Source of the DNA: Trichoplax adhaerens
Lineage: Eukaryota > Placozoa > Uniplacotomia > Trichoplacea > Trichoplacidae
DNA length: 64,000 nucleotides
Assembly (NCBI RefSeq): GCF_000150275.1
Contig: NW_002060948.1
Coordinates: forward strand, 1,784,772 to 1,848,771
Direction of reading: 5' to 3'
This document shows, piece by piece, positions 12,363 to 26,471 of this stretch; the first letter of the stretch is position 1, and the number at the start of each line of letters is the position of its first letter. The translations under genes were made by a program, and so were the position numbers. Under the pieces are notes generated by a model. The model was not told the DNA's origin. It saw only the letters and a list, made by a program, of their open reading frames with translations, and did no database searches.

Positions 12363-15300
12363 ATGGATTCAAGCAATTTAGTGGCCAGAAAATGGCTGCA
12401 AGAATATGCATCAGGTTATTCGGATAATCAAATAAGCGATAGGATTGTCCATCACTTGGAAAATTTACATACGTTATTGGCCGACAAGACACCTGATCTC
12501 AAGTCCATGTTGACGGAGAATATCATCCGATATTTTACAACTCCTTTAGATTACTTCATCAGTAATGGACAAATGAAAGAATTGAAAGACTATCTGAGCA
12601 CTAGTAATAAATCGGCAATATGTGGTAAAGTTTTCAACGCCGGTGAACCAACTTACACATGCAGGTATAGCATGGTCGGACTCTACAATGGCAAGAGTAG
12701 ATTCACTGTCAATAATAAATTCCATTTTGTAATGCAGTATTATTATGATGATGACGATGATGATGATCAACATAAATAATTATTTTCATTGCTATCCATC
12801 TCCTATCGCGCTTTTATGCCTTCTACTCGATACACTAGACCTACGTTATCAATAGTACCAAAAGCATACTCTACATATTGCCTAAATAAGGAAAAATATC
12901 TTGTTGCTGAAAAGACCTGTGTCATCTTAACCATTGCATTAATTAGACATCATCGCCCCCCCCATCTTTGTTCTAGCTAAAAAATCACATCTTTTCTACA
13001 ACAGCGTCTTGATCAACGCTCGAAAGATCATTTCTAGTTGGATCATACATACATCCTTTAACGTATTGTAGATCCATCACGGATAGTAGCAGTACATAGT
13101 AGGTATACATGAGATTTGTCCATTTGAACAGCTGGACGATCGTTCAAAGTAGGATTGCAAAGTCTGATACGACTACATGAATGGGATAAATTACTATATA
13201 AATAATAAACTGCGTAAAACTTCAATCACTGACTCAATAGCTGATGACTAGTGAATAGTTAGTTAGTTAATCATCAAGCTCGTTTGATTTGACATCAGCC
13301 CAATCGGTATTCAATGGGATAATCATATCGGATCATATTGACGCATATTCTGCCTTGATCAAGCAAAATTTCACGTCGTCTGTACGGCACTGTTTGCGCT
13401 TGCATGTTTACAAGATGGACATGATACACGTACATACAGTATGTCGCGGGTAAATCCAATGTTTAACCCACCAAAGTATAGAGTAGATTTAATAATTATA
13501 ATTGGTTCATGGACCATTATAGTTTGTAAGTTAGAAGAAATCGGACAATCCAATATTTCTCAGCCGTTATCTAAAAATTTTACAACAAACGCAATTCGAT
13601 AATATTTTATTTTTTCTCCATTGATCAGTTCTGCCATGTCATCTCGCATGTCTATTTTTACGATCTGTTATGAGCGAATGTTACTATTAGTCTAGAGAAG
13701 AGATTTGATTTTACTGAATTCGTTTGATCGTATCTACAAATTGATTCCCCTGCGCTCACTCTATGTACGCGTATATTTTCCAATCCACGCAATGATACTT
13801 CCTTGTTGATTCTGGACAACACACTACTATTGGTATAATAAGGGACAATATTCTGCACCATATATTCTGTTCATTCTGAAAAAGTTCCTAAAATGATGCA
13901 TCATTGTTCATTCTTGACAGCACACTATTGGTGTAATAAGGACAATATTCTGCTCATTCTGAAACAGTTTCTAAAACGATGCATCATTGTTCATTCTTGA
14001 CAGCACACTATTGGTGTAATATGGGACAATATTCTGCTCATTCTGAAAGAGTTCCTAAAACGATACATTAGTCAAGTCAAGATTGAGGCTTGTTGCAACA
14101 TGTTTTATTTTCTATTCTTAGTTATAACATCAATATCAAAAATTACTACCATATAAGCGGACTAGAAGTATTATCCTATTTCTTGTTAGTGCAATGCTTC
14201 CATGTAGGTTAAAATAGTTGGCTAGGACACATGAATACTTGGATAGATCTATAGAGTCAGGAAGTGATGTACGACATGATGCCATAAAGCCTGTCGACAG
14301 TACTGTAGTAGTTCATGGTAATGGAGGAATTTGCTATATTCTGTATGTTGAGATAGAGTTGATAATGGCACTAAAACTAATGGTAATAACCAAGACCAGA
14401 TGGGTTTTCGGTTACTATTTTTAATGATTTTTACTTTCCCTTCCGTTTTAATTCTGTCCGTAATAAACTATAGTACAATTGCTTCTGTAATCCATGCTAG
14501 AATCTGACGCGACAATTTCTTGACTGTTTTTTATTATTTTTCGTTTACCAGACACTAAGCTAGGATCAGTTATTTACAGTATTTATTTGTAAACTTTAAT
14601 ACCGAGTAGACCCGATCTCGGCCATTTGTCAAGACTCAGCAAACACCCACTTTCTATTGCTTGAAACCGTTTCTGAAAAGTACTGAGTACAGTCGGTACA
14701 AACGAAATACAATTAGAGTATGCCACAGTTGAAATAAAAAGTCAATGAAAACGATAAGAGTTAGACAACCTATGCATAATATACTGTACTGGTAAATTGC
14801 AATCGCTTGTGGACATCATCTTACGCCAGTTGCAGGGTTTTAGTAGTCGATTAGGTTGGATAATTCTGAATATAGAATTATTATGAATGTACTCAAGCAA
14901 TGCTTATAATTCAATTGAATATATAAGAATAGAATAGAGCAAAAATTGAATTACAAATACTGTACATTAGTTTAGACTTCCTTTGCAAGTCAATACACTT
15001 GATCAAGTTTGTTCAACTGTACAATATTCAATAGCTTGTAAACTTACTCAATCTTTGGGGGGCTATAGTTTACGTAATTTAGCGCTATTAAACTCTACGG
15101 ATAGGCCGCAATGATCTATACGTATAACTATAACAAAGTAAGAATAGCGATAATAAATTAGAATGAAACGATTAAATATTTTATCTTCTCTATGGGAAAA
15201 TACTTTGCAATAGAAATTGTCATGCGCCAGCAATACTGGTGTATCATGTACTGCAAAGCAGATTTCTCAATTGAAATTGTACAGTAGTATAGATGGCGTA

Positions 15301-18300
15301 CCGTGCCATGCTGTGCATAAGATTGACATTGTCGCTGTAGTATAGTAAGATGATTATAACAAATATAACTCGCTCCATTTAATTAGAATTGAATTGAATC
15401 ACTTAATAAATGATCCATTTAATTTTTTATATTCGTTACACTGTCACATGCTCGATACTATTGAAAGCTAGACGTGGGATAACTCACAGCGTTCGTTGAG
15501 TATGCCACAGATCGCGTTTAGCAATAGCCTGGTACAAGGATTTCACACCTGATCATCAGTCGAGCATAAAAAAGGCGCATTCTGTATAGTATGCTAGACT
15601 GCTATACTATCGAAATATTACATTCCACGATTAGATAGTGCAGTACGCTGCAACGGTATTGTTATGGAGAAAAAAAGTGGTATTGAGTTAGATCATATTA
15701 TTATGTTTATTTTATTAATGCTAAAACATTGATTTTATGATCGATAAATTAAATTTTACATTAATAAGATAGAAAAAAAAATTGAGTATTAAGCACTGCA
15801 GAAAGCTTGATTAGTGGCTATCCTGACTGTATTGATCGCTTATAATGCTTGCATCGATGATTTACTTTAGTAAAATTAGGCTATATAAAAGCTCAACTTT
15901 TAGTAAGAGCGACGTGAATGTCTTGTCTATTTTAATTCAATTCAATGTCGACGTAGATGATTACTGATAATCTGTAAAAAAAATTGAAGTTTCTGATATT
16001 TTTTAACAATCTCGTCATTCGGTATTCATCTGCATTTTTGTTACAATAGTTTAATCTTATGCTAATAGTACCGAATTATTTGTATACTATATCCTTTATT
16101 TGCTTTATCAGGGATTGTGCCATGGATCCTACCTGTGTGATGTGTAATCAATGCTTTCAAAACAGTATTCATAAAGATCATCGTTATCGGGTTAGTAGCT
16201 AACAATATCACTGTATACTAGTATTACTCAGTCGATTATAATTTTAAAAAGATCCCCAATATCCGTAAAAGCAGGATAGAGAGTAAAAACTAAAGCAGCG
16301 TAATTATTAAATTATATTTACATCACAATGATCCTCTAATATGACAACATAAATTATATGTACAGATGCATACCTCAGCAGGAGGCGCAGGATGTTGCGA
16401 TTGTGGTGATGCCGAAGCTTGGAAATCCGGATATGCATGCGATTTTCATCTAGCAAATGATGTTGAGGCAGCTCCGGTATGCTATATAAATTGGTTATGA
16501 GATGAGAATGGCAGTCTTTGTATATCATGATGCGAGTATATTGTCGCAAATATTATTGCTATTGGTATTTCTACTACATTTAGCTCGCTTTAAAAATATG
16601 AAATATTAATGTACTAGAGTATGTTAGTCCTAACATGATATTCAATTGATTTAGGTGCAATTACCGCTTGACGTGGAAAGAAGATGTTCAATAGTATTTG
16701 ATGCTGTCCTTAGATATGCTATTACGGTGCTATTGTATGATGGTCCGGATGATATGCCTGCCGAATTATTTCAAATGTTGGTGGTGTTTTAGATGTTTAT
16801 TTCATATAACACAAAATAGCCTGGACTACTTTATTTTTTGGGTATCATTTTTGCGCACTAATTCTATATTTAACATATCCAATATTCATAGGTCATTGCC
16901 ACCGCTATATGTTACTACATTATATAACGATGAAGTCCATACATATCAAGAGGTGTGCCAACAAAACGAATTCGTTGACTGTAGACAAACTTAAAAGTTG
17001 TATTTGCATGTAAAATTTACTAGTTATTTCAATAATTGTTATGGTTATCATCAAATAGGTCATAAGACAGTTACAATTGGCCATTAGTTGTACTGAACTG
17101 CAAGCGTCTCAGATTGCTGGCATAGTTGATCGAACGGTTAGGATTTATACGTGTATTCTTTAATCGTCAACTTGTGTTTTATATAGTGACTATATTCCTA
17201 ATTTGTTGCCATCCTTTACACCCATAGGGTAGAGCGAGAATAGGAGTTGGCGATGCTATTGAATGCAACAGAATTCGAAGGATTATACAAAAGGTTGTGT
17301 ATGATAAAATTCAATTGTATTTTATATTCGTTTTGCAATTAGCAAATATTGCTACTCGATAATGGTTAATAATCGACTACCAGTTCGACTTACGTATTGC
17401 AACTATTACTCTGACAGCGCAATTCAGAATTGCCTCATATACCGATAAGAGGAGCTAAACCGCTTGTAATCAAGATATTACATACGACTCTATTTGAACA
17501 TCAAGAATTGGCTATCAACCTGCTTAATTGGCTGAATGATTTTACATCTTCATCTAGTAGGCAGATAATAATAAAATTTTACATGCATGCTAGATACATT
17601 TGCTACTTATCACTAAAATTAAATGGTATTGAAGTGGTAATAAAACTACATAATTTATTGACTGATGCATCCTTCTAATTTTACTTACAGGTGCTTTGAT
17701 TTTATTATTCGGTAAAATTGCTATGGACTCTAATAGTCATTTTGATAAAAGCTACTTAGAAATACTATTACATTCTGATACACAGCTTTGGAAGGGTAAT
17801 GATCGAATTTAAAATTTCATCGATACTAGTGATAATTTACCTGTATATCAGAAAATAGTATTAATTACTACTTGGTCTGTATACTTAGATGCAAGAACTG
17901 CTTGGCATCAATTGTGTATGGCATGGTAATGATGTGGTTTATGATGTTATTTTTGTCTGTATTATTCCTATGCTATACTTACTTGTATAATAATTGTTTC
18001 TTTATTTAGTATTTTAGGAAGTTCTGATCTCAAACATCAATTTAGTGTATTATACGTAAAGGTAAGGCATTGCTCAAGTTTAAATGGTCATCATTAATTA
18101 AGGATTGAAATCTAAAGTACAAAGTGTGTGCCATAAGTCCCTTATTTGATCAAGCTCTCTTTACTGTTGCAGGAGTATGCTAAAATCCAGAAAGATTTCA
18201 TAGAGGACGATCATCTTCATTCAGTATCGGTAATTTTTTTTCCAAATCATAATGGAATACAAAGTTCGATCCGCATATTTACGCTTATTTTGTTCATGAT

Positions 18301-21300
18301 ACAGATCACATCGATGTCGGTTCAGCTATTTACTTCTAATTCATTGGTAAGACAAAATTTGAGAAATATAACTTTTAACGTCATGAATATTACTGCTAAA
18401 TACATAAACCTTGTTTTACTAAAGAAAAATTTTTAAATTTTCCTATTAGTCGCGCTACTTAGTGATAGAACATGATTGCTTGGCTAAAATTTTATCGACG
18501 TTTTGCAATGCAATTAAACCTAGTATAAATCCCGGTAAAACATTGTAAATCTACAGCCTATATTCGTCAATTCAATTCTAGAGATGTCGAATTTGACTAA
18601 GATTTAATGTTTAAACTTCATTTTTAGTTGCCGCAAGAGATGGAAGACTAGCCCAACTTCGAATTCACGAACTATCCAGATTAGAATATATGATAATAGA
18701 CGTAAAGTAAGTTATCTATTTAGATCTTATGCTTGGTTTATAGTATTGATTGACATTCATATTAAATAGTACAAAAATATACAATAAAGTAGTTTTACTA
18801 GATATCTTAATTCGTCCAACTAAATGACTTTTCCAGATATATCTTAAGTCAAGTACCTGATGCAGAGTCATGGACTGATGACTTAAAACATGCATTTTTA
18901 CGTGGTTTTGATGAATATCTCAAGTTGTTATCCATACTTGAGGTGATGATAAATTTGTGTGATTAATTTTAACTATATTGTTGTTATAACCTGTACTCAA
19001 CTGATACATACTTCGTATTTGAATCTTTCAGGGCATGGAAAGTTCCAAACGTGTTTCTGGCCGTCATATTGAATATGAACCCAATTGGGAATTTTCTGTC
19101 CGAATTTATATAACTTTATGCATTATTGCACCTTTAATATTACAGTGGTGTACCAGCAATGTATGTAAACTAGCAGATCGTTGTCACTATCCCAGTTAAA
19201 GTATAATTGTTATAATAATATTGATTAATTTAGTTAATATACGCATAGGTAACTACGGCATCGGAAAAAATAATTTAATTCGTTGCGTTAATTTGTTGGA
19301 TTAAAAATTATTACCATTTAGTTGGAAATTCTGAAAGAAGCGACAGGAAGAACAATAAAAATATTGTGTGAAACTTGTTATAGCGATTCAAAGTCTCTAC
19401 TAGACCATGCAATAGGTTATAATTAGTTTTATCAAATAGTATTAATTGATCATTTTAAAATATTATAGAAATTTATTTTGATTTTTATTGTGTCCATTAA
19501 CCGACGATCATAGTTGATTCTATTGAGTACCAAACCATCAACTATGATGTCTCTTCGGAACTAGTGTCATTGGTGTATCCTCTTTCTCGATTGTTAGCTG
19601 GTATGTCTATAAAGATACTAAGAATCAATTAAAGTTAACATTTATGTTACGACAAAGTTATGGATATTTTAAAGAAGGTATACTCTTTGATTGCAGGCCT
19701 AATGTCCTCTGGAAGCCGGCATAATCATGAATCTATATGCGAGCTTCTTCCTACTGGCGTAAGGGATTTATCAGCAACAATTAATGATCGTGATCACTAT
19801 ATGTTAGTAAATCTCAAGACAAATTTCGTTCTGTTCATTTTTAGAGGGAAGAAATACTTCCAATTCTGTTAATGGAGCATTCCGTAAGAGCTTTAGTATT
19901 AGCAGCCCAGGTTGCTTCCTCTATGTGGAAATTTAATGGTTATTACATTGTTAATCAGGTAACCTTTTAGATTTCTACGAATGAGAAATGGTTATTACAA
20001 CTATATCGGATGTGATTAGATCTATCTTATTGCAGGTTCATCATTACAAAGTTGGCAAATGTCGCTCTCAAGCCTATGATAAAGATATACTTATGCTTCA
20101 GGTAATGCTATGTTTACTCTAGTAGTAGAGCATTATAGGATGCATGAAAGATTTTGTATTCTTCCTGAAAACTACATTTGACATTTCTGTTGCTCTTACC
20201 GAAATATTTATTCGTAAATAGATCGTCGGTTCTATAGTAGATCCGGATTGGTTCCTTGCTTGCCTTTTGCAGAAATTTAAGTTATTAGATTGGGTGGAGT
20301 AAGTTTTAAACTTTTAATTAATGGATGATATCTTGTTTATGGCACGAAATCTATAAGAGCCACTCTATCTTCTACTTATTCGCATAGTAATATTTATTTC
20401 CCTTATCTTTAGTATTCAAGGTGGCTCTCGCATTGACAACTTGAAAGAGGTGCATGCAAATAATTTTATAAGAAGTTACCTCTAGAATTACATTTTTTCA
20501 TTGAACAAGCTGTTTATATATAAAAAGAGTTTTACGTTTTGCTAATTTATGACGTTCTCAACGTAGGATATTTGGGTTGCTAGATCATCTTTAGCCAGAG
20601 AATTTTTATTATTATTAATTGCGGTTATAGGTGAGTGAATAAGCAACAGCGCAATATTCCGCTATCTTAAAATTATAGGTGTCGAAAAGTACTTACGTAA
20701 ATGATGAACAGCTAAAAGTTATCTTTCTATTATTAAGGTGAGAGATATCATGTAGGCATTGGAGACGTCACTCCTGCAGATACCGTAAGACACGAAATAC
20801 TACATTATCTCTATGTCAGTCCAAAAGCTCACAGTGAAATTACCAAATTTTTATCAACGTCTCAAGTAAGATAATACAAATTTAAGCTATTGGAAAAAAT
20901 TTTGCTTTATTGAAATTACTCATTAACACAACCCTTGCTAATTTTCAATCTCATAGGAGGATTGCGCAGAAGTTGACATTGATGAAGTATTATCTACTAT
21001 AGCCAACTATAGGTAGATCGGTTCTATTGATTGTATTTTTCGAGGTATAATATATGTAGCTCTTAAAATGGTTGTATTTTTAATTCCGAAAGAAAACCTG
21101 GATTAACTGGTAGAGGGGTATACGAATTAAAACCAGAATATTATGAAGAATATAACCCTTTCTTCTATCATTACTCTGTTTCGGATCATTCTAAGGTATT
21201 TTAGTTCCATAATTTATGTAGTTTCATTAACAGTGATCCCTGCCGCAAGATTTGTAAAGTTTAGATTTGAAAATATTTTTGTAGGCAGAGGAAAGACGAA

Positions 21301-24300
21301 AAAGAATTAAAACGGAAAGCGATAATCGCAGTACGTTTTATGCTTGACATCACTTATAATAGTAATCTTTCGTTACTAATATTGTTAATGTATATGGCTA
21401 ATATTTTGCTATGTAGATCAATCGCCGCCATCTTTACCGAAACTTACAAAACCTTTCTATAGCTTGAATAGAATTCTTCAATCCTCTCTCTTACGTAGAA
21501 TGCTACTAACAATATTAACTCGTTGTTGTGAGGATTCACAGAAGAATTGGATCGATCCTCTATTACATCCCACTCTATTCTTGATAGCTATGAATTTTGG
21601 AGAAATAGAAAGTGCTTATCGAGAAGGATTTATTAACTTAAATTCGGAATTAAGTATGTACAATTAGATGTTATTGTAACGGCACTAATATATTGGATAT
21701 TATGTAATTGATTATTCGATGTTTCGATGCGAAAGTTACGAATTATCGTTGCAATTGTAGGCCTTCTTTCAGAGATCATATCGAAAATAGATATATTAAA
21801 GAATGAAACGTCAGCAAGCGATTTTTCAAAGTTAATAAATTGGATTATATCGGTAAGTAGTTTTGAATGTGGGATCTATGAAAAACTTATTTCATGCTTG
21901 CCTCGGAAATAAATTTTATTCCGTTTATCTGGTAGCAATGTGATAATTGTAATGTTTGTATGCTGTGATCATGCTTAAATCGTAAGTGATAAAAATGATA
22001 TAATTTTTCGATATTAAAAACAGACTTATCGAAAGTTGGTATCTTTCACTGCTGGTTCTAATTCAGTTACTAATGTAACTAGTGAGACTACTGGAAAAAA
22101 TAGATTTGAAGAAGCAAAAAGAGCAAGAGCACGGTTAGCTGCGCAACAGCGAAATAAAATCATGGCACAGATGTCTGCTATGCAAAAAAATTTCCTAACA
22201 CGAAATGCTGATATCCTGAGTACTTTACAAACTGACTCTCTCACCGATCCTGAATCTAGGTATCGAATTATATAATCATTCCAGTACTTTTTCTACAAAC
22301 ATTTAATACAGATTCTTTACAATATTGTTATTAATATTACTGTAATACAGAACTTATAATGATGCATGCAAGGAGCTGCTGCGACTTCTACGGTCGACCA
22401 TAATATAATCTTTTATAATAATTGTTACGTCTGTAGTTGTAATGCGTGTAGAGTAACGTGCAATACAGTTGCAGTACCAGTAAACCTTGTAATTGTAATA
22501 TAACTTCATGATGTGTACATCTTTATGGAATAGATTACGGTACAATGTTGGGTATCGTACTGTTACGACATGCATAGATACAGTATATAAAGTCGCGAAC
22601 AACTTGAATAAAATCACTTCTTTTCTTTACACTAGAATTGAGGAGTCTATGCGTTAAGTTATATTACTCGTCTCGGAGCAGTTCTTTAACAATAATCAAT
22701 TTTTAATATAGTGAGACATTAATGGAAATGAACGAAACTGATGAAGTTATTGCTGTTGGTGCCTCTCGTTCATGTTTCCATATCGGCGCGCCTGAGACGA
22801 TATCCTGTATTCTCTGCCAAGAAGATGAACAAATAAAATTAAGTGATCGTCCTATGGTTTTGACGGGATTATCGCATAGGTAGGTTATTACTGTTAGCAA
22901 TTACCAAGTACTAGACTTTAAAACATTTTTATTAACTTTATACCGTAATTAAGTTAACTTAACTATTTCATATTGTAAATACTATATACAATAACGTTGA
23001 TATATATTGAAAAGGTCGGTAGTTTTATCTCAACTCGGTTCAGAAAATGATACTAAATTAGGTAGGCAATGCAATGTTTTGTATTTCCATTAACTTTAAA
23101 ACGAAATTATCGCATTTAAGTGATCTATTCAATGTTACTTTATGTATATTTTAAAAATATATTTTATGTCTTTAGAATTTAAACCTCTGTGGACGGATAC
23201 AGCAATAGCTATCGGCGTACATACTGGCTCGTGTGCGCACGCTATGCATTCTAGCTGTTGGCAAAAGTACGCATTGTAGTTAAATTGCTGGCGCCAATTA
23301 TATTCTAAATTGTTATCTTTTCGTCTTTAGTTATTTTGTTGCAACAGTTGACAGGCAGCAAATTAGGAGATTTAACGCAAGAGCTCCACCTAGTATCAAT
23401 GTTACTAAAGGCGAATATTTATGCCCGTTATGCGAGGGCTTATGCAATTGTGCCATACCTATTTTACCTCCCTTACCCTACTTCATCAAGTAAATCTAGA
23501 ATCTGGCTATGGTAAAGTACTTAGAACATTCTTAGGCATCTAATAATATTAATTTTTTATGTTACTATATTTAGTAATGACAACATGAAGGAATATCCGA
23601 AATGGCTTGAAGATCTCCGTGTACATACGATAAATGAGCTGCAAAATATTAGAGGACATACAGGATCAAATGCAGGTGAGTAATTCTTTGTTGCTGCAAC
23701 TGCTTAATACGCGATATCATTGTCGAAAGTACCAATTTTTAGCTATAAAAGTTTACTAAATTGTCATAATTTTACTAGCGATGATAGATTCGTCAATATC
23801 CTTATTTACTCCGCTGGACCTTCTAAATCGAAAATCTTCTCCGGAATTAAATCAGTTAAGGTACATTGTTAAGCTGACTGTAAATTTCGTCGTATCGATA
23901 TTGTTTTTAAGGCTATAGTAACATGTATATCCCATTTAAATTGACATTGCAGGTACGAATTACCGGAAGCTGCTATCGAGGCAATTAAGGCATTCTCTCA
24001 ATCAGTTTATACCGTGAGTACTACTATAACGTTTATTGTATGCAAAGATAACTTTCCAAAATCTATCGACAAGTTGTCCTACCAAGGCGCGGAAAGTTCC
24101 AACGGCTAAGACGTAAAAACTTTCTTTATATTGTAGTCTGGCTTGCTTGCTAAACCATGTGCCGATAATGAACGTATACTTTATGCGCTATGGAGTTCAT
24201 GTGCTTATTGCATTGGTGTCGCAGGTTAGATGAATCTTTGCAATGCGATGAAGAAATAGACATACGTAGCTATACTAGTAATGCACTTTTATCACTGAAC

Positions 24301-26471
24301 TATTTTCGTTTTCTCTGCAGTAAACTTTTTATCATTTAGATCAAAATCTGTAGAAGAAGGACTCACCACTAGACAGGTATAATAAGCTATTTATCTAGTA
24401 AAATATTGTGATATCAGTGAAAACTAATTATTTATCCATATGAATTAAGATTTCAAGCATGTCTGCACTGTTGAGAGCAGCTGTTGCCTATACGTCAGTT
24501 AATTCGATCAGGTTTCAGACGTGGAAAACTTTACACAACCATATTCTTAGTGGTAAATATCATCTCCAACAAAAAATGTTGGGTTCAATTTATGATATGA
24601 ACTATTCAGAACTAAAAGCGTTAAGTCAATACATTGACCGTGTTACTTTTACATTGACAGTTACTATTGGCTATGAAGTTGAAGGTGTACCATCTGTGTT
24701 GAATTTGGATCCATTTCATTTAATGGCACGTATTTTTTTTTGTAAAGGTTACATGGAAATGTCTGCATGTGTGATAATGTTATCGTTTGTGTTTCTTGTT
24801 CTATCACTAGGTAAATTTAATCTTTTCGCTGCAAGCATTGAGTGATAGCCCTGGAATAGTTGCTTTTGGTACAGATCCTGTTATGCATCACTACTGTTTA
24901 AAAATTGCATTTATGCTAAAAATTACTCAATCTCTGTTAGCGATAACTGACATTGATGGTTAGTAAGTTGAACTGTTAAATTGGTTTCTTGTTTGTATTT
25001 GACTTCTTAAGTTCATCAGCCTATTTTTTGTAAAATTTTTTAAGACTAAAATGTAATAGAGGCTTTTAAAATTATATATTATAGTTTCTTCAGAAAATGA
25101 CGAGAGCAGTGACGATGACTCATCATTTTTAGTACAATATTGGCAATTCTTACAGATGCATACTGGGTAAGTCGCTTATTTTATTTAGACTAGCAATTTT
25201 CCTAACTATGTATCGAAAAAAGTAGTAAATAATCCACGTATCTTTATTATCCATGCAGTAAAGGAGCGATCTCCTTTCCATATTCAGCTTCGATTACCTT
25301 ATGCAGAAAAGTCAAAGAAGTATGCTTACCATTTCTTCGCATGGCCTCATTATTTTTTCATCTAATAACTTCAGTACCAGTACCAAAATTTGATCTCGAT
25401 GGTATGTATCGGTCTTAATGTTCTAGGAAGATGACAGTATAAAATATAACTTTAACTATTATTTGTAGCTGCTCAAGAATATAGTCATCTGCTAAAGTAT
25501 CTCGATCTTCCGGCAAAATTATCAACGCTACTTGACTTATCTAACTCTGAAATATCAGGACTTGTCATAAGGTAATGTGTATAACTTGTAATAAAACTTT
25601 TGACGTTATCTTTAAAAGTAGCCGCTTACGTATTTTTAAAAAATTACTTTTCAGATGGTGTAATACAAAAAATGTAATTCTTCCTATCAGGTTAGGAAAG
25701 AAAGTTGTCTCTTTATTACTATTTCTTTATTGAAATCACAATTTAATGATGTAAATACAATTATATGTTTAATATAGAGAATTATCTCCATGTTCTACGT
25801 TAATCAATTTACCTCGCAATTACGGAGAACTAATCTGTGGGACAGCCAATTATAGGTTAACTTTCTATTCTATTATAGCTAAAGTATGCTGAATAACTTG
25901 TAATTTATTGCTCAATGTTATTATTTTTGATACTTGTAGATGTAGCAACTCCAAAGCAAGTTTGAATTCATCTCCTGCAATGTGTTTAATTTGTGGCAAA
26001 CTTGTATGTGCACAAAATTACTGCTGCCAAGGGACTCTTGGAGATGACAAGGTTGGGTCGATTACTAGCCATATTTATGAATGCGGCGCCGGAGTTGGAA
26101 TATTGTTGTTTGTGAGGGAATGTCGCATCATTCTGAGATTTGGCCAACGTAGGGGCTGTTTTTACTCACCGCCTTATTTAGATGAGCATGGCGAAACTGA
26201 TGAAGGATTAAGGTATTGTTAATGACTCATTATTGTTACTAGACTAAGTCAATCAATCAAATGAATAGTACGACTGGGTATGGTATTTACTATATACTTA
26301 TCGTTACTGAATATTTTGCTGTTAAGACGTGGTAATCCTCTCTTCTTGGATGACGAACGGTATAGCAAATTACAAAACATGTGGCTATTACACGAGGTAT
26401 CTGGAGAAGTTGTTCGCAATATGGAACATAATACACGTCACGCCGCTTATATCGATTGGAGTAATATGTAG
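12363..26471 (+). CDS. UBR1/UBR2: UBR1/UBR2 N-recognin E3 ubiquitin ligase
   Basis: E3 ligase of the N-degron pathway. It binds basic N-terminal residues through the UBR box and bulky hydrophobic ones through a ClpS-like domain, works with a RAD6-type E2, and polyubiquitinates the substrate for the proteasome. I traced 50 exons with matching splice phases (one ambiguous junction at 24741-24836), totalling about 1,758 codons, close to human UBR1 and UBR2 (about 1,750). Domain order: UBR box, ClpS-like domain, long helical middle, basic helix near the RING, RING-H2, C-terminal UBR autoinhibitory (UAIN) domain. The ATG at 12363 is the first in the open exon, and the protein ends IDWSNM*, matching the IDW ending of the human proteins. 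The family branch (UBR1 against UBR2) cannot be decided by eye; a pre-duplication single-copy gene is likely. Exons are listed in the domain entries. Confidence 0.95.
12665..16111 (+). other. intron 1 of UBR1/2 (3.4 kb)
   Basis: By far the longest intron of the gene; most others are 60-150 bp. No nested gene is supported on either strand. It contains a three-copy tandem repeat at 13812-14068 and palindromic TACTGTA/GTACAGT scraps. Its position after the first coding exon makes it a plausible place for transcriptional control, but no element is visible. Confidence 0.7.
13812..14068. repeat. three-copy 83-bp tandem repeat in UBR1/2 intron 1
   Basis: Copies begin at about 13812, 13914 and 13997. 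Copies two and three are 83 bp apart and share TTGACAGCACACTATTGGTG and GGACAATATTCTGCTCATTC. The first copy is more diverged and carries an extra stretch of about 20 bp. Confidence 0.88.
16655..17293 (+). other. UBR1/2 exons 4-7: ClpS-like N-domain (type-2 N-degron pocket)
   Basis: Exons 16655-16776, 16892-16952, 17059-17136 and 17228-17293. The [13 protein letters not shown] segment is the ClpS signature: the Asn-Asp-Glu turn and the following His/Tyr residues form the pocket for Phe, Tyr, Trp, Leu and Ile N-termini. The domain is followed by the [17 protein letters not shown] stretch, also conserved in UBR1/UBR2 and absent from UBR4 and UBR5. This argues for the UBR1/2/3 branch with both N-degron sites. 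Confidence 0.9.
17418..22259 (+). other. UBR1/2 exons 8-32: helical middle and pre-RING helix
   Basis: Exons: 17418-17556, 17691-17795, 17889-17925, 18010-18061, 18173-18229, 18305-18346, 18450-18534, 18628-18706, 18837-18942, 19032-19160, 19322-19415, 19514-19600, 19697-19758, 19845-19958, 20036-20101, 20222-20298, 20414-20450, 20567-20630, 20738-20865, 20957-21012, 21093-21195, 21285-21330, 21417-21653, 21761-21852, 22024-22259. Conserved landmarks against human UBR2: [55 protein letters not shown] and the [15 protein letters not shown] helix. The last one lies just before the RING, where the family binds the back side of the E2. Confidence 0.9.
22712..23489 (+). other. UBR1/2 exons 33-36: RING-H2 domain
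   Basis: Exons 22712-22879, 23015-23061, 23176-23266 and 23331-23489. Zinc ligands seen: CILCQ (first pair), then C-x-H-x2-H-x3-C in [12 protein letters not shown], then CPLCEGLC in the last exon. This arrangement (long loop, two histidines) is the UBR1/2 RING-H2 that recruits UBE2A/UBE2B. No key ligand is missing, so catalytic competence is expected. Confidence 0.92.
23575..26471 (+). other. UBR1/2 exons 37-50: C-terminal UAIN domain
   Basis: Exons: 23575-23675, 23779-23860, 23953-24013, 24137-24224, 24321-24376, 24450-24747, 24836-24958, 25094-25166, 25259-25401, 25469-25571, 25655-25690, 25778-25855, 25940-26212, 26327-26471. The last two carry the zinc-binding CLICGKLVC, the CCQ and YECGAGVGI turns, [19 protein letters not shown] and RGNPLFL, all nearly invariant in the family. 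In yeast Ubr1 this part folds back on the UBR box and inhibits it. The 24747/24836 junction is my best choice among several; a donor at 24741 or an acceptor at 24810 are alternatives. Confidence 0.88.

Larger units (their letters stand above)
12363..16476 (+). other. UBR1/2 exons 1-3: UBR box (type-1 N-degron pocket)
   Basis: Exons 12363-12664, 16112-16190 and 16366-16476. The UBR box starts with [15 protein letters not shown] in exon 1 and continues [11 protein letters not shown]...C, H...H, then [10 protein letters not shown]. All zinc ligands and the acidic DCGD motif that holds the N-terminal amine are present. The 3.4-kb first intron cuts the box between the Arg and Asp of TCR/DC. About 85 residues of helical sequence precede the box. 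Confidence 0.93.

Noticed and set aside
12546-12773. Minus-strand frame overlapping UBR1/2 exon 1
   Set aside because: Shadow of the coding exon in the antisense direction.
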